Part shown: positions 1 through 8,511 of the stretch, one piece after another
Numbering within the stretch: the first letter of the stretch is position 1
Layout of the letters: every line of letters starts with the position of its first letter
DNA from: JAAZBI01 sp964461005
GTDB taxonomy: Bacteria > Bacillota_I > Bacilli_A > RF39 > UBA660
Direction: 5' to 3'
Assembly (NCBI GenBank): GCA_964461005.1
Contig: CAYWQQ010000004.1
Location: forward strand, 1 to 34,787
Length of the DNA: 34,787 nucleotides
Notes under the pieces: generated by a model
Seen by the model: the letters and a program-made list of their open reading frames with translations, nothing else
What the model was told of the DNA's origin: nothing
Databases searched by the model: none
Position numbers and translations under genes: made by a program

Positions 1-1492
1 CATATAACCAAAGAAAAGATAAATCAAATTCAATTCTCTTATCAGCTAAATTATTAATACCATTATATCTATATTTTTCATTACTAACATTAGAAATATA
101 GTAGTTAAATATATTGAAAAACAATCCATTACTTTCTTTATTATTAACTATATAATTATAGTTTTCATTTAATTTTCCAGAATATGCAATAAAATATTCG
201 TTAAACAATTTTTCTTTATAATAAATATATGTATTATTATCGATAACAATTATTTCTTTATTAGCTAATTCTTCAGGCTTTTTAACTTCTTTAATAATAA
301 AATTACTATTGTTCTTTATTTCTGCTGCTAATTTTGTCCCTGTAATTATGTATGCTTCTTTTTTTAATGATTTCAGTGTATCTATAACAACATTATTCTT
401 TTTAGTTAAAATGTAATAATCACTATAAGCAATATCATTTGTCTTTTTACCATTAACCTTTTTAAAATCATAGTAATTAAAAGCAAAATCAACTTCGCCA
501 GATAAAAGTGCTTCATTTAATTCTTTATAATCTTTATAACCTTTAAAACTAAACTCAACTTTGGAAAAATCCATAAAATTATTTAAATATTCTCCAGAAA
601 TTCCAGATAATTTATTTTTATTAAAACTATCATACGGATTTGTTTCTAGATAACCATAAACGTATCTTTTGCTAATAAAATCTGTTTTTGTTTTATCATC
701 AATTTGTTTTATCATCGCATACAAGTTAAATAATTCTTTGTTATATGATGTAACTAACTGTTCTGTTTGCCATTTTTGATAAATTTTATTAATAATACTA
801 TTAAAATCTTTATCGTTTTTTCCTAAAGAAAAAACATATTTACGAGATAAATCATTTAAAACATTGACAACGCTATAATTCTTTTCAATTATTTGATCTA
901 GATATAAAACTTTTGATACTATTAAATACTGAATTTCGTTACTGTCAAAAGCTAAAGTCATATCTTCACTTTTACTATATTGATTTAAAATTAAACTATC
1001 TGATAAAATATAATTTTTAATTAAATTGTAGTCAGAATCTAAGACTCCAACTTTACCAGTTAATGAAGAAACCTTTTTTAATCCAACGTTTTCTTTGCTC
1101 AAAACAACAAAATTATCAGTAAAAAAAAGTAATTGTTGATTTGATGTTTTTTCATTTGTATCTAATAAAATAAAATTATTTTCATCTTTAGAAATTTCAT
1201 TTTTATTTATATATGAGTTCTTATTAAATTCTAATCCAGTTTTTTCTTCTAAATATGTAATAAAATCAAAGCTTATTCCTTTACCATCTTTAGTTGCTAA
1301 AGGAATATCAACTGGCAAATATACATTCACAACTTTATTTTTATTAGCTGATAACCAGCGTTCTTCAAAAACATTTAAAGAAACATCATTACGACTTAAA
1401 GGATTATATATAAAATATAAGATTATGCTTGTTAATATAACAAGAAAAAAAGCAGGAATTATTAAAAATTTTCTATTTTTTTGATTTTTCAT
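1..1492 (-). CDS. Membrane-anchored protein with two tandem solute-binding-like domains (3' end off window)
   Basis: An open frame of 497 codons starts at ATG 1492 and leaves the left edge without a stop, so the C-terminus is missing. Residues about 8-28 form one hydrophobic segment, followed by a long hydrophilic region predicted to lie outside the cell. That region reads like two successive family-3 solute-binding (SBP_bac_3) units: one near residues 45-240 and a second near 265-470. Both have the alternating hydrophobic strands and short 'VDFAF'-type motifs of periplasmic amino-acid sensors. In Bacilli such tandem sensors often precede a signalling output domain such as GGDEF or EAL; whether one follows here cannot be seen. 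A GGGTG ribosome site sits just upstream, and the start is 11 bases after the stop of the next upstream gene, so the two are probably co-transcribed. The fold call is by eye. Confidence 0.55.
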   Translation of the reverse strand, partial: MKNQKNRKFLIIPAFFLVILTSIILYFIYNPLSRNDVSLNVFEERWLSANKNKVVNVYLPVDIPLATKDGKGISFDFITYLEEKTGLEFNKNSYINKNEISKDENNFILLDTNEKTSNQQLLFFTDNFVVLSKENVGLKKVSSLTGKVGVLDSDYNLIKNYILSDSLILNQYSKSEDMTLAFDSNEIQYLIVSKVLYLDQIIEKNYSVVNVLNDLSRKYVFSLGKNDKDFNSIINKIYQKWQTEQLVTSYNKELFNLYAMIKQIDDKTKTDFISKRYVYGYLETNPYDSFNKNKLSGISGEYLNNFMDFSKVEFSFKGYKDYKELNEALLSGEVDFAFNYYDFKKVNGKKTNDIAYSDYYILTKKNNVVIDTLKSLKKEAYIITGTKLAAEIKNNSNFIIKEVKKPEELANKEIIVIDNNTYIYYKEKLFNEYFIAYSGKLNENYNYIVNNKESNGLFFNIFNYYISNVSNEKYRYNGINNLADKRIEFDLSFLWLY

Positions 1493-1503
1493 TTATTCAC
1501 CCA

Positions 1504-1944
1504 CTACCAAACTATTTTCAAACTGTTTTTACTTTTACTACCATTAATAGGATATCCTTCGATTTTTTGTTCTGATTCTATATTAATTAAAAAACCTAGA
1601 TCGTAATTTTTCAAAATGTTTTCCGGAAATTTTTCTAATGATTTTTCTGCTATGTTTTTTGCTTCCATTGCTGTAGTATCTGCTTCTACGTATATAATAA
1701 CATTAATAATAGGCCCATGTTCTATTACTTTTGTATTAACTACTCCTGATTGTGATTTAATAAATTCATATACTTCCGTCTGAGCTTGTTTAGAAAAATC
1801 AATATCTTTTATTGTATTGATTCTATTTCCATACATTGGTCCATCACTATTAATAAATAATTCTTTACATAACCATAAACCAAAAATTATAAAAGCTATA
1901 ACAAAAAATATAACTAGCCATTTTAAATTTTTAACTATTTTCAT
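1504..1944 (-). CDS. Small membrane-anchored hypothetical protein
   Basis: I do not recognise this family. The protein has about 146 residues, a short basic N-terminus, one strong transmembrane segment (about residues 7-28, ending near 'LWLCKELF'), and a roughly 110-residue polar domain. The polar part alternates strands and helices around 'VVNTKVIEHG' and 'INVIIYVEAD'. An in-frame GTG lies at 1953, but ATG 1944 is preferred because the GGAG ribosome site is 8 bases before it and overlaps the GTG. A canonical promoter lies directly upstream. It is followed after 11 bases by the solute-binding-like protein and is probably its operon partner, perhaps a membrane accessory of that sensor (inference). 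Confidence 0.7.
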   Translation of the reverse strand: MKIVKNLKWLVIFFVIAFIIFGLWLCKELFINSDGPMYGNRINTIKDIDFSKQAQTEVYEFIKSQSGVVNTKVIEHGPIINVIIYVEADTTAMEAKNIAEKSLEKFPENILKNYDLGFLINIESEQKIEGYPINGSKSKNSLKIVW

Positions 1945-1962
1945 TTCACACACTCCACTATG

Positions 1963-1991
1963 ATTATACTATAAGTTTTTTTTTTTAACAA
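1963..1991 (-). promoter_or_regulatory. Sigma-A promoter of the 1504-1944 gene
   Basis: Reading the minus strand, TTGTTA (1986-1991) and a perfect TATAAT (1963-1968) are separated by 17 bases. The expected start near 1956 would leave only a very short leader, with GGAG almost at the mRNA 5' end, before ATG 1944. Confidence 0.65.
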
Positions 1992-2099
1992 ATGAGAAAT
2001 GATTTTTCTAAAAAAACGACAAATTATTAATAATAAATATTATAAAATAAAGGAGTAGTATCCAAAAAAAGAAAAAATATTTATTAAGGAGGTGATAAA

Positions 2100-2555
2100 A
2101 TGAAAACTTATGAAATATCAAATGAAACATTGGCAATAATTCCAATTGACAATTATTGCTCAAAAATCATGGAAAAAGATAATGATTTTATTGTTCAACA
2201 GACACCAATGCAAATTGTAGAAAATAGTTGTGCTTTTTTTGGAAGCAGTTATAAGGGGAGAGCTTGTGGAACGAAAAAATTAATTGGCATTTCCCATAAA
2301 GCTCCAATTATTATTGAAGAATCTAGGGAAATTATTTTTTTCCCTACTAGCTCACCAAGACTATATGAATGCCAATGGATATCACTTAAGAACATTGAAA
2401 ATTACCATAAAAAAAACAACTTGACTACAATTGTTTTTAATAATGGCAATTTATTAGAACTAGATATATCCTATGGTTCATTAGATAATCAAATTCTAAG
2501 AGCTACTAGACTAGAATCCGTTATTAGAGTAAGAAAAAATAAGACTGCCTTTTAG
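2100..2555 (+). CDS. comK: Competence transcription factor ComK
   Basis: This is the only clear plus-strand gene. The 151-residue product has the length and layout of ComK, the DNA-binding master activator of natural competence in Bacillus and relatives. Typical landmarks are visible in order: 'ETLAIIP' near the N-terminus, 'ENSCAFFGSSYKGR' near residue 40-55, 'KAPIII', 'FFPTSSP' around residue 80, 'CQWISL', and 'FNNGNLLEL' followed by a 'DNQILRATRL' helix. Translation is well defined by AAGGAGGTGAT seven bases before ATG 2100. Its stop codon sits in the loop of a terminator shared with convergent ligA. I could not recognise a clear sigma-A promoter in the 145-base divergent region upstream, although ComK-box-like elements are present. 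In B. subtilis ComK drives the DNA-uptake pilus genes; a type IV pilin-like gene lies at 6724-7092. Functional conservation is inferred. Confidence 0.88.
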   Translation: MKTYEISNETLAIIPIDNYCSKIMEKDNDFIVQQTPMQIVENSCAFFGSSYKGRACGTKKLIGISHKAPIIIEESREIIFFPTSSPRLYECQWISLKNIENYHKKNNLTTIVFNNGNLLELDISYGSLDNQILRATRLESVIRVRKNKTAF

Positions 2556-2567
2556 TCTTATTTTTTT
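2535..2567. terminator. Bidirectional terminator shared by comK and ligA
   Basis: A perfect 12-bp stem (AAAAATAAGACT, 2535-2546, with 2554-2565) encloses a 7-base loop and has a T-run on either strand. The comK stop (2553-2555) lies at the loop edge and the ligA stop (2558-2560) lies in the stem, so one hairpin serves both convergent genes. Confidence 0.85.
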
Positions 2568-4534
2568 ATATTTTCCCAAAAATCATTTTCATTCCAAATT
2601 TCAATTCCTAATTGGATGGCTTTTTCATATTTTGAACCAGGATTTTCGCCAACAATGACAACGTTTGTATTCTTAGAAATACTTTCTGTAACTTTGGCAC
2701 CTTTTTTTTCTAATATGTTCTGATAATCATTTCTTGGCCTTGATAATGAACCAGTTAAAACAAAATTATAATTCATAAATTGATCATCTTGGTTAATACT
2801 ACCTAAATATTTAAAATTTATTTGATTATTTCTTAATTCTTCAATAAAGTCAATGTTCTTTTTGTCAGAAAAATAAGCAATTATATTTTCTGCAATAACA
2901 GATCCTATATCTTTATTAGCGATTAATTCGTCAAAGGTTAACTTCATTATAATATCTAAATTTAAATATTTACGAGCTAAGAATTTAGATGTTTGTTCGC
3001 CAACTTGTTTTATACCTAATCCAAAAAGCAATTTTTCTAATGAATTTTGTTTGCTTTTTTCAATAGCTTCAACCATATTGTTAAAACTTTTTTCACCATA
3101 TCCTTCTAAAGCCATGATATCATTTTTTAAATTAAATAATTTATAAATATCCGTAATATTTTTTAAATATCCAAAATTATATAAATCTTCAATGTTTTTT
3201 TCTCCTAAGCCTTCGATATTCATTGCTTTTCTACTAACAAAATGAATAATTTCTTCAATCTCTCTAGCTGGACATTTACTATTTAAGCAGAAGTAATCAG
3301 CCGCATTATCTTTTTTAGATAAAAAGGCTGAACAGATAGGACATTTAGTAATCATAGAAAAACTTTTTTCATTACCTGTTCTTCTTTCTTTTTTTACTTC
3401 AACTACTTCTGGAATAACATCTCCAGCTTTTCTAATGCTAACAATATCACCAACCATAATTTCTTTGTCAATAACATATTTTTCATTATGTAGTGTTGCC
3501 TTGCTAATTATTGAGCCTTGAACTAGAACGGGTTCTAAAATAGCATTGGGAGTAATTTGACCAGTTCTTCCCACTGTGAAAATTATATCTTTTAGTTTAG
3601 TTGTTACTTCTTGAGCTGGAAACTTATAAGCGGTAGCCCATCTTGGATATTTTGATGTGAAACCTAAATAGTTTTGCACTTCAAAACTATTTACTTTTAA
3701 AACAATACCATCAATATCATATGGTAATGAATCTCTCTTTTTAGTCCATTCTTCAATGAAATTAATAATATCTTCAATATTATTTAAATTCTTTATATTA
3801 GGATTTACTTTGAAACCCATTTCTTTTAAATATTCTAAAGCTTCGTAATGAGTTTTTAATTTATATTTTTCCGGTTCGACAATTTGATAAATGAATGAAT
3901 CCAATTTTCTTTGTAATGTAATTTTTGAATCTAGATTTCTAACACTTCCAGCAGCAGCATTACGAGTATTTTTCAGCACTTCTTTACCCTCAGAAATCCT
4001 TAATTCATTTATTTCTTGAAGAACCTTTTTACTCATATATATTTCCCCACGAACTTCAAGATCAATATTATCTTTTAAAAATAAAGGGATTGATTTAATT
4101 GTTTTAACATTTACAGTTATATCTTCACCAATAATTCCGTCTCCTCTAGTTGCAGCTTTCTCTAATTTACCATTTTTATAAATTATAGAAACGGATAGTC
4201 CATCAATTTTTAATTCACAAACAATCTCTTGGTTTATATTGCCTGTTTTTTCAACAAAAGAAATAACTTCCTCTTTATTAAAAACATTACTCAAACTTAA
4301 AAGAGGTTTTTGATGAACTACTTTCTCAAATTCTTTTAAAATTTTTCCCCCAACTCTTTGTGAAGGACTATTCTCATCGATTAATTCAGGATGCTTTTCT
4401 TCAATTTTCAACAATTCTAACATTAATCGATCATATTCTTGATCCGACACAGAAGGTTGAGCTAAAGTATAATATTCATAATTATACTTTTCAATTAATG
4501 AAATTATTTCTATTCTTCTTTTTTTATAATCCAT
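2558..4534 (-). CDS. ligA: NAD+-dependent DNA ligase LigA
   Basis: LigA seals nicks in duplex DNA during replication and repair, using NAD+ as AMP donor. The 658-residue product is full length for the family. An N-terminal Ia domain with the YY/D-x-YD region is followed by the adenylation site 'CELKIDG' with the AMP-accepting lysine at about K109. Next come the OB-fold, the Cys4 zinc finger (CPIC ... FC ... CPAR, near 396-423), helix-hairpin-helix repeats, and a C-terminal BRCT domain ('FVLTGSL' through 'GSKYEKA'). The start at 4534 is supported by AAGGTGAT upstream. It lies 22 bases downstream of pcrA, the same order as the Bacillus pcrA-ligA operon, and is probably translated from the same mRNA. 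Confidence 0.97.
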   Translation of the reverse strand: MDYKKRRIEIISLIEKYNYEYYTLAQPSVSDQEYDRLMLELLKIEEKHPELIDENSPSQRVGGKILKEFEKVVHQKPLLSLSNVFNKEEVISFVEKTGNINQEIVCELKIDGLSVSIIYKNGKLEKAATRGDGIIGEDITVNVKTIKSIPLFLKDNIDLEVRGEIYMSKKVLQEINELRISEGKEVLKNTRNAAAGSVRNLDSKITLQRKLDSFIYQIVEPEKYKLKTHYEALEYLKEMGFKVNPNIKNLNNIEDIINFIEEWTKKRDSLPYDIDGIVLKVNSFEVQNYLGFTSKYPRWATAYKFPAQEVTTKLKDIIFTVGRTGQITPNAILEPVLVQGSIISKATLHNEKYVIDKEIMVGDIVSIRKAGDVIPEVVEVKKERRTGNEKSFSMITKCPICSAFLSKKDNAADYFCLNSKCPAREIEEIIHFVSRKAMNIEGLGEKNIEDLYNFGYLKNITDIYKLFNLKNDIMALEGYGEKSFNNMVEAIEKSKQNSLEKLLFGLGIKQVGEQTSKFLARKYLNLDIIMKLTFDELIANKDIGSVIAENIIAYFSDKKNIDFIEELRNNQINFKYLGSINQDDQFMNYNFVLTGSLSRPRNDYQNILEKKGAKVTESISKNTNVVIVGENPGSKYEKAIQLGIEIWNENDFWENIKK

Positions 4535-4556
4535 ATAATCACCTTATTTCTATTTG

Positions 4557-6656
4557 TTATTTACTTATTTTAGTTATTCCAATATGATTTTTCAAAATTT
4601 TCTTTATTGAAAATGGATAGGGAAAAGAAATTGTTAAAATATTGTTATCCATCCCTACAATAATTCCTTCTCCAAAATCTTTGTGTTTTATTAAATCACC
4701 AACTTTATATTCAATAAATTCATCTTCATAATACATATCCTGATAATTTGTCTTTTTTTTGGAACCTATTCTTTCAAATAAATTCTCATCAATCTCTTCA
4801 ATAAAAGAACTTTCTTCTTTTTCTTTTCTTTGCCCAAAAAGCATTCTCATTTTCACGCTTGTCATGACTAAATACTTTTTAGCTCTTGTAATTGCAACAT
4901 AAAAAAGTCTTCTTTCTTCTTCTAAATCCGCTTCAAATGATGAAGCAACAAAACCAAATGAAGTATGGGGAATTAGACCCTCTTCTACACCTGCTATTAT
5001 AACAGCTTCAAATTCTAATCCTTTAGCTGAATGAATTGTCATTAAAGAAACTTTACCATAAATACTATCAGCTTGATCTGTATTACTAACTAAACTTATT
5101 TCCATTAAAAATTCATCTAAGGTAATATTTTCAGCTTTTTCATCAAAAGCTAAAGTAATAGATTTAAACTCTTCTAAGTTTTCTAGTCGAATCGAAGATT
5201 CAATTGTTTTTTCTAATTCCAAAGATTCTTTTAAACCACTTTTATCTAAAATATAATCTACTAATTCAGTCAAACTACTAGTTGTTGATTTTTCTTTAAA
5301 ATCTAATATCATTTCTTTAAATTTTAACTCTTTACCACTATCAATTACTTCAAAGATGCTTTTGTTTTCTAAAGAACTCTTAAATTCCAAAGTTTCTATG
5401 GTTTTATCGCCAATTCCTCTTCTCGGAGTATTAATACACCTCAATAAGCTCGAATCATCTTTTTCATTATGAATTAATTTTAAATAACTAACTAGATCTT
5501 TTATTTCTTTACGATTATAAAAAGCAAAAGAGCCTACAACTTGATAAGGTATATTTTTAGATAAAAAATATTCCTCTATCATTCTTGATTGAGCATTAGT
5601 TCGATATAAAACTGCTATTTCATCTAAAGGTACACCTTGATAAATAAACTCTTCAATCTTTGAAACTATATATGCTGCTTCATCTCTTTCCGTTTCTAAT
5701 CGGGAATAGATTGGCTTTATACCATCTTCACGAGATGTCCATAAGTTTTTTTCTTTACGAGACTTGTTGTTTTTAATTAAACTATTCGCTAAAGATAAAA
5801 TATTTTTTGTTGAACGATAATTTTCTTCTAAAACAAAAGTCTTAACCTTAGGAAAATCCTGTTCAAAATTTAAAATATTTTGATAATTAGCACCTCTAAA
5901 TGCATATATAGATTGATCAATATCACCAACAACGCAAATGTTTTTATACTTTGCTGCTATTAAATTAGTTAAAACATATTGAACCGTATTTGTATCTTGA
6001 TATTCGTCAATCAAAATATAACGATACTTTTCTTGATAAAATGTCAAAACATCAGAATTAGATTTGAATAAAGATATAGGTAATAATAACAAATCATCAA
6101 AATCAACCGCATTACTGTTTTTTAATAATTTAGTATATTCTTTGTAAATATTGTATACCGTTTCATCAAAAGATGTATGACAATATTTTTTATATTCTTC
6201 ACAAGAAATCATTTCATTTTTAGCATTACTAATTTTACTTCTAATGATTTTAGGAACATAATGTTTCTCATCAAGATTTAATTGTTTCAAAATTCTTTTT
6301 ATTAAACTTAAAACATCTGTTTCGTCTAAAATAGTAAAATTGTTTTCCAATTGACATAAAGCATAGTTCTCTCTTAATATTTTATAGCCAAAAGAATGGA
6401 AAGTTGAAATTTGTATATACTTAGCTTCTTCCCCAATTAAGTTATAAATACGATCCTTCATTTCCTTTGCAGCTTTATTTGTAAATGTAATAGCTAAAAC
6501 ATGACTAGGTGTCACATCCTTATTTTTAATCAAATATGCCACCTTATTAGTCAAAAGTTTTGTTTTACCCGACCCAGCTCCAGCTATAACTAAAATAGGT
6601 CCTTCAGTGCATTCAACCGCTTTTTGTTGTACATCATTTAAATTTGTTAAATCCAT
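4557..6656 (-). CDS. pcrA: ATP-dependent 3'-5' DNA helicase PcrA (UvrD family)
   Basis: PcrA is the essential superfamily 1 helicase of Gram-positive bacteria, acting in repair, rolling-circle replication and removal of RNA polymerase or RecA from DNA. The product is about 699 residues. It carries Q-motif 'LNDVQQKA', Walker A 'AGAGSGKT' near residue 30, motif Ia 'AITFTNKAA', Walker B 'LIDEYQDTN', 'GDIDQSIYAFRGA', 'LEENYRST', 'MTIHSAKGLEFEAV' and 'RRLFYVAITRA'. The C-terminal tail ends in a small Tudor-like domain ('GDLIKHKDFGEG'), known as the RNA polymerase contact of PcrA/UvrD. An upstream in-frame GTG exists at 6665, but ATG 6656 is favoured because AGGTGA sits five bases before it. It is transcribed with ligA from an extended -10 promoter. 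Confidence 0.97.
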   Translation of the reverse strand: MDLTNLNDVQQKAVECTEGPILVIAGAGSGKTKLLTNKVAYLIKNKDVTPSHVLAITFTNKAAKEMKDRIYNLIGEEAKYIQISTFHSFGYKILRENYALCQLENNFTILDETDVLSLIKRILKQLNLDEKHYVPKIIRSKISNAKNEMISCEEYKKYCHTSFDETVYNIYKEYTKLLKNSNAVDFDDLLLLPISLFKSNSDVLTFYQEKYRYILIDEYQDTNTVQYVLTNLIAAKYKNICVVGDIDQSIYAFRGANYQNILNFEQDFPKVKTFVLEENYRSTKNILSLANSLIKNNKSRKEKNLWTSREDGIKPIYSRLETERDEAAYIVSKIEEFIYQGVPLDEIAVLYRTNAQSRMIEEYFLSKNIPYQVVGSFAFYNRKEIKDLVSYLKLIHNEKDDSSLLRCINTPRRGIGDKTIETLEFKSSLENKSIFEVIDSGKELKFKEMILDFKEKSTTSSLTELVDYILDKSGLKESLELEKTIESSIRLENLEEFKSITLAFDEKAENITLDEFLMEISLVSNTDQADSIYGKVSLMTIHSAKGLEFEAVIIAGVEEGLIPHTSFGFVASSFEADLEEERRLFYVAITRAKKYLVMTSVKMRMLFGQRKEKEESSFIEEIDENLFERIGSKKKTNYQDMYYEDEFIEYKVGDLIKHKDFGEGIIVGMDNNILTISFPYPFSIKKILKNHIGITKISK

Positions 6657-6680
6657 ATTTATCACCTATTTTCATATTTA

Positions 6681-6689
6681 ATTATACCA
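6681..6689 (-). promoter_or_regulatory. Extended -10 promoter of pcrA-ligA
   Basis: On the minus strand the sequence is TGGTATAAT: a perfect TATAAT with the TG dinucleotide of extended -10 promoters. The expected -35 position falls in the T-run of the preceding terminator and has no good match, which fits an extended -10 promoter. It lies 25-33 bases upstream of ATG 6656. Confidence 0.6.
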
Positions 6690-6696
6690 TTTATTA

Positions 6697-6725
6697 GTAA
6701 AAAAAATAAGCACTAAAGGCTTATT
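6697..6725 (-). terminator. Terminator after the pilin-like gene
   Basis: The minus strand reads AATAAGC, a 7-base loop, GCTTATT, then eight T. The stem begins inside the pilin stop codon region and separates the t6A/pilin unit from pcrA. Confidence 0.8.
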
Positions 6726-7092
6726 AATCATTAAAATTTACTGATATATTATTTTCACTAACAACTGTAATTGTAATGGTTGTTGTCAAAGGAATATCTA
6801 CTCCTGTTCTTTCATCTTTAATAGGTAATTCCAAATATTTTTCATTAACTAAATCTTGTAAAGTGATGTTAAATGTAGATGATGGCACACTTAAATTAGG
6901 AAATAGTCCAGAATTAGATGTCACGTACAACTCAGTAGCATCTTCAATTGTATTTACTAAAATGTTATATGATTGTGCTCTTGAATCTTCAATATATTTA
7001 CCGACATTAACGACAACAATTGAAGTTATAATTCCTATTATAACAATTATTGCTAACAGTTCAATTAATGTAAATCCTCTATTATTCTTCAA
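6724..7092 (-). CDS. Type IV pilin-like (prepilin N-methylation domain) protein
   Basis: The N-terminus has the class III signal of type IV pilins and pseudopilins: a short basic leader 'MKNNRG', then 'FTLIELLAIIVIIGII' with Gly at -1, Phe at +1 and Glu at +5, the site cut by prepilin peptidase (PilD/ComC). A hydrophobic helix and a small domain of about 90 residues follow, with 'YIEDSRAQSYNILVNTIEDA' in the stem helix; the total is about 122 residues. An ATG at 7119 lies inside tsaD and would put nine extra residues before the leader. I choose TTG 7092 because GGAG stands seven bases before it and it gives the standard leader. It overlaps the end of tsaD by 11 bases. The role could be a ComGC-like competence pseudopilin or a surface pilin; no assembly ATPase is adjacent. 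Confidence 0.8.
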   Translation of the reverse strand: MKNNRGFTLIELLAIIVIIGIITSIVVVNVGKYIEDSRAQSYNILVNTIEDATELYVTSNSGLFPNLSVPSSTFNITLQDLVNEKYLELPIKDERTGVDIPLTTTITITVVSENNISVNFND

Positions 7093-8107
7093 ATTCCATA
7101 CTCCTTTCCAAAGAAACATTAGTTTCTGGATTTAAACTTAAATCACTAAATTTATTTTTCTTATATAAAAAGTATCCTGCTACTGCTATCATCGTAGCAT
7201 TATCTGTGCAATATTTCAATAAAGGAAATTTTAAATTTACATTTTCTTGTTTGCATAATTTAGAAAATTCCTCTCTTAAACCCCTATTAGCAGAAACTCC
7301 GCCTGCTAAAATCAAATTATTTACTTTTATTTTTTTTATTAAGCTCATTGTTTTCTTTGTTAATACTTTTATTACACGATTTTGAAAAGAACAAGCTAAA
7401 TTTTCTTTGATAATTTCAAGTCCTTGTATCTTTTCTTTATTAATCAAATTAATTACGGCACTTTTTAAACCACTAAAACTAAAGTTATAACTTTCATCAT
7501 CTAAAGGTATTGGCAAATTATATGTATCTTTACCTTTAGCTGCTAAAGAATCGACTATCGGCCCGCCCGGATAATCTAAACCCATAACTTTAGCTACTTT
7601 GTCATAGGTTTCTCCAACCGCATCATCTAATGTAGAACCAATTGTTTCGAAATGATAATTATCTTTCATATATACTAAATCAGTATGGCCACCACTAACT
7701 ACAAGAGCTAATAAAGGAAAATTTAATTCTCCTTCTAAATTATTAGCATATATGTGTCCAACGATATGATGAACTGCAATTAACGGTTTATTCCAAACTA
7801 AAGATAAAGTTTTAGCAGCTTGTAATCCAATTAATAAAGAACCAACTAATCCTGGTCCATAAGTTACAGCGATAGCTGTGATGTCCTCTGGTTTTAGTCC
7901 TGCTTTAGACAAAGTCTCTTCAATTACCAAAGTGATATTTTCAATGTGATGACGACTAGCTATTTCAGGAACAACACCACCATAATCTTTATGAATATCC
8001 ATTTGGGAAAGAACCACTGTTCCCAAATCTTCTGTACCATTTTTTACAATACTAGCACTTGTCTCATCACAACTTGTTTCTATTCCTAATATATATATAT
8101 CTTTCAT
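7082..8107 (-). CDS. tsaD: tRNA t6A37 threonylcarbamoyltransferase TsaD
   Basis: TsaD transfers threonylcarbamoyl from its adenylate onto A37 of ANN-decoding tRNAs, working with TsaB and TsaE. The 341-residue product is full length and begins with 'ILGIETSCDETS'. It has 'YGGVVPEIASRHH', the metal-binding 'HHIVGH' (H114 and H118), the glycine-rich 'LVVSGGHTDL', 'DDAVGETYDKVA', 'GGVSANRGLR', and 'YCTDNATMIA' with the conserved Asp of the ASKHA fold. The ATG at 8107 shares one base with the rimI stop (TAATG), which indicates translational coupling. It is the last t6A gene of the operon and overlaps the pilin-like gene that follows. Confidence 0.97.
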   Translation of the reverse strand: MKDIYILGIETSCDETSASIVKNGTEDLGTVVLSQMDIHKDYGGVVPEIASRHHIENITLVIEETLSKAGLKPEDITAIAVTYGPGLVGSLLIGLQAAKTLSLVWNKPLIAVHHIVGHIYANNLEGELNFPLLALVVSGGHTDLVYMKDNYHFETIGSTLDDAVGETYDKVAKVMGLDYPGGPIVDSLAAKGKDTYNLPIPLDDESYNFSFSGLKSAVINLINKEKIQGLEIIKENLACSFQNRVIKVLTKKTMSLIKKIKVNNLILAGGVSANRGLREEFSKLCKQENVNLKFPLLKYCTDNATMIAVAGYFLYKKNKFSDLSLNPETNVSLERSMEFEE

Positions 8108-8511
8108 TATTTCACCAACTTTACCATTAAAAAAGCATTTTCACCATCAAAATAATATTTTAGTCTTTTATTAACGACATTAAAACCATTTTTTTCGTAA
8201 AACTTTATAGCTTTTTCATTGTTTTCTCTAACTTCCAAAGTTATTTTTTTACAATTAGATTCATTTTTTAATATTTCATTTAGTAATAAAGTCCCTAACC
8301 CTTGATGACGATAATTATTATCTATTACTAAATCAATAATTTCCATTTCATCTTCAACAATCGTATAAATAATAAATCCTATTATTTTACTTTTTTCTTC
8401 CAAAATCAAAGTCTTATATTGAGAATTAAACACATATTTATAATTAGGATTTAAATCTTGGCCTAGTTTTTCGATTTGACTAACATCTGAAATTTTGATA
8501 CTTCTAATCAT
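8107..8511 (-). CDS. rimI: RimI-like GNAT N-acetyltransferase
   Basis: The 134-residue product is a single GNAT domain. The acetyl-CoA pyrophosphate-binding loop is 'YRHQGLGTLLL' (about residues 67-77), followed by 'ITLEVRENNEKAIKFYEKNGF', the beta5/alpha4 segment typical of RimI. RimI acetylates the N-terminus of ribosomal protein S18 in E. coli. In Gram-positives the gene lies between tsaB and tsaD, as here, so the name rests on both motif and synteny; the substrate is not shown. It overlaps tsaB by 8 bases and tsaD by one. The ribosome site is weak, which suggests coupling to tsaB translation. Confidence 0.88.
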   Translation of the reverse strand: MIRSIKISDVSQIEKLGQDLNPNYKYVFNSQYKTLILEEKSKIIGFIIYTIVEDEMEIIDLVIDNNYRHQGLGTLLLNEILKNESNCKKITLEVRENNEKAIKFYEKNGFNVVNKRLKYYFDGENAFLMVKLVK

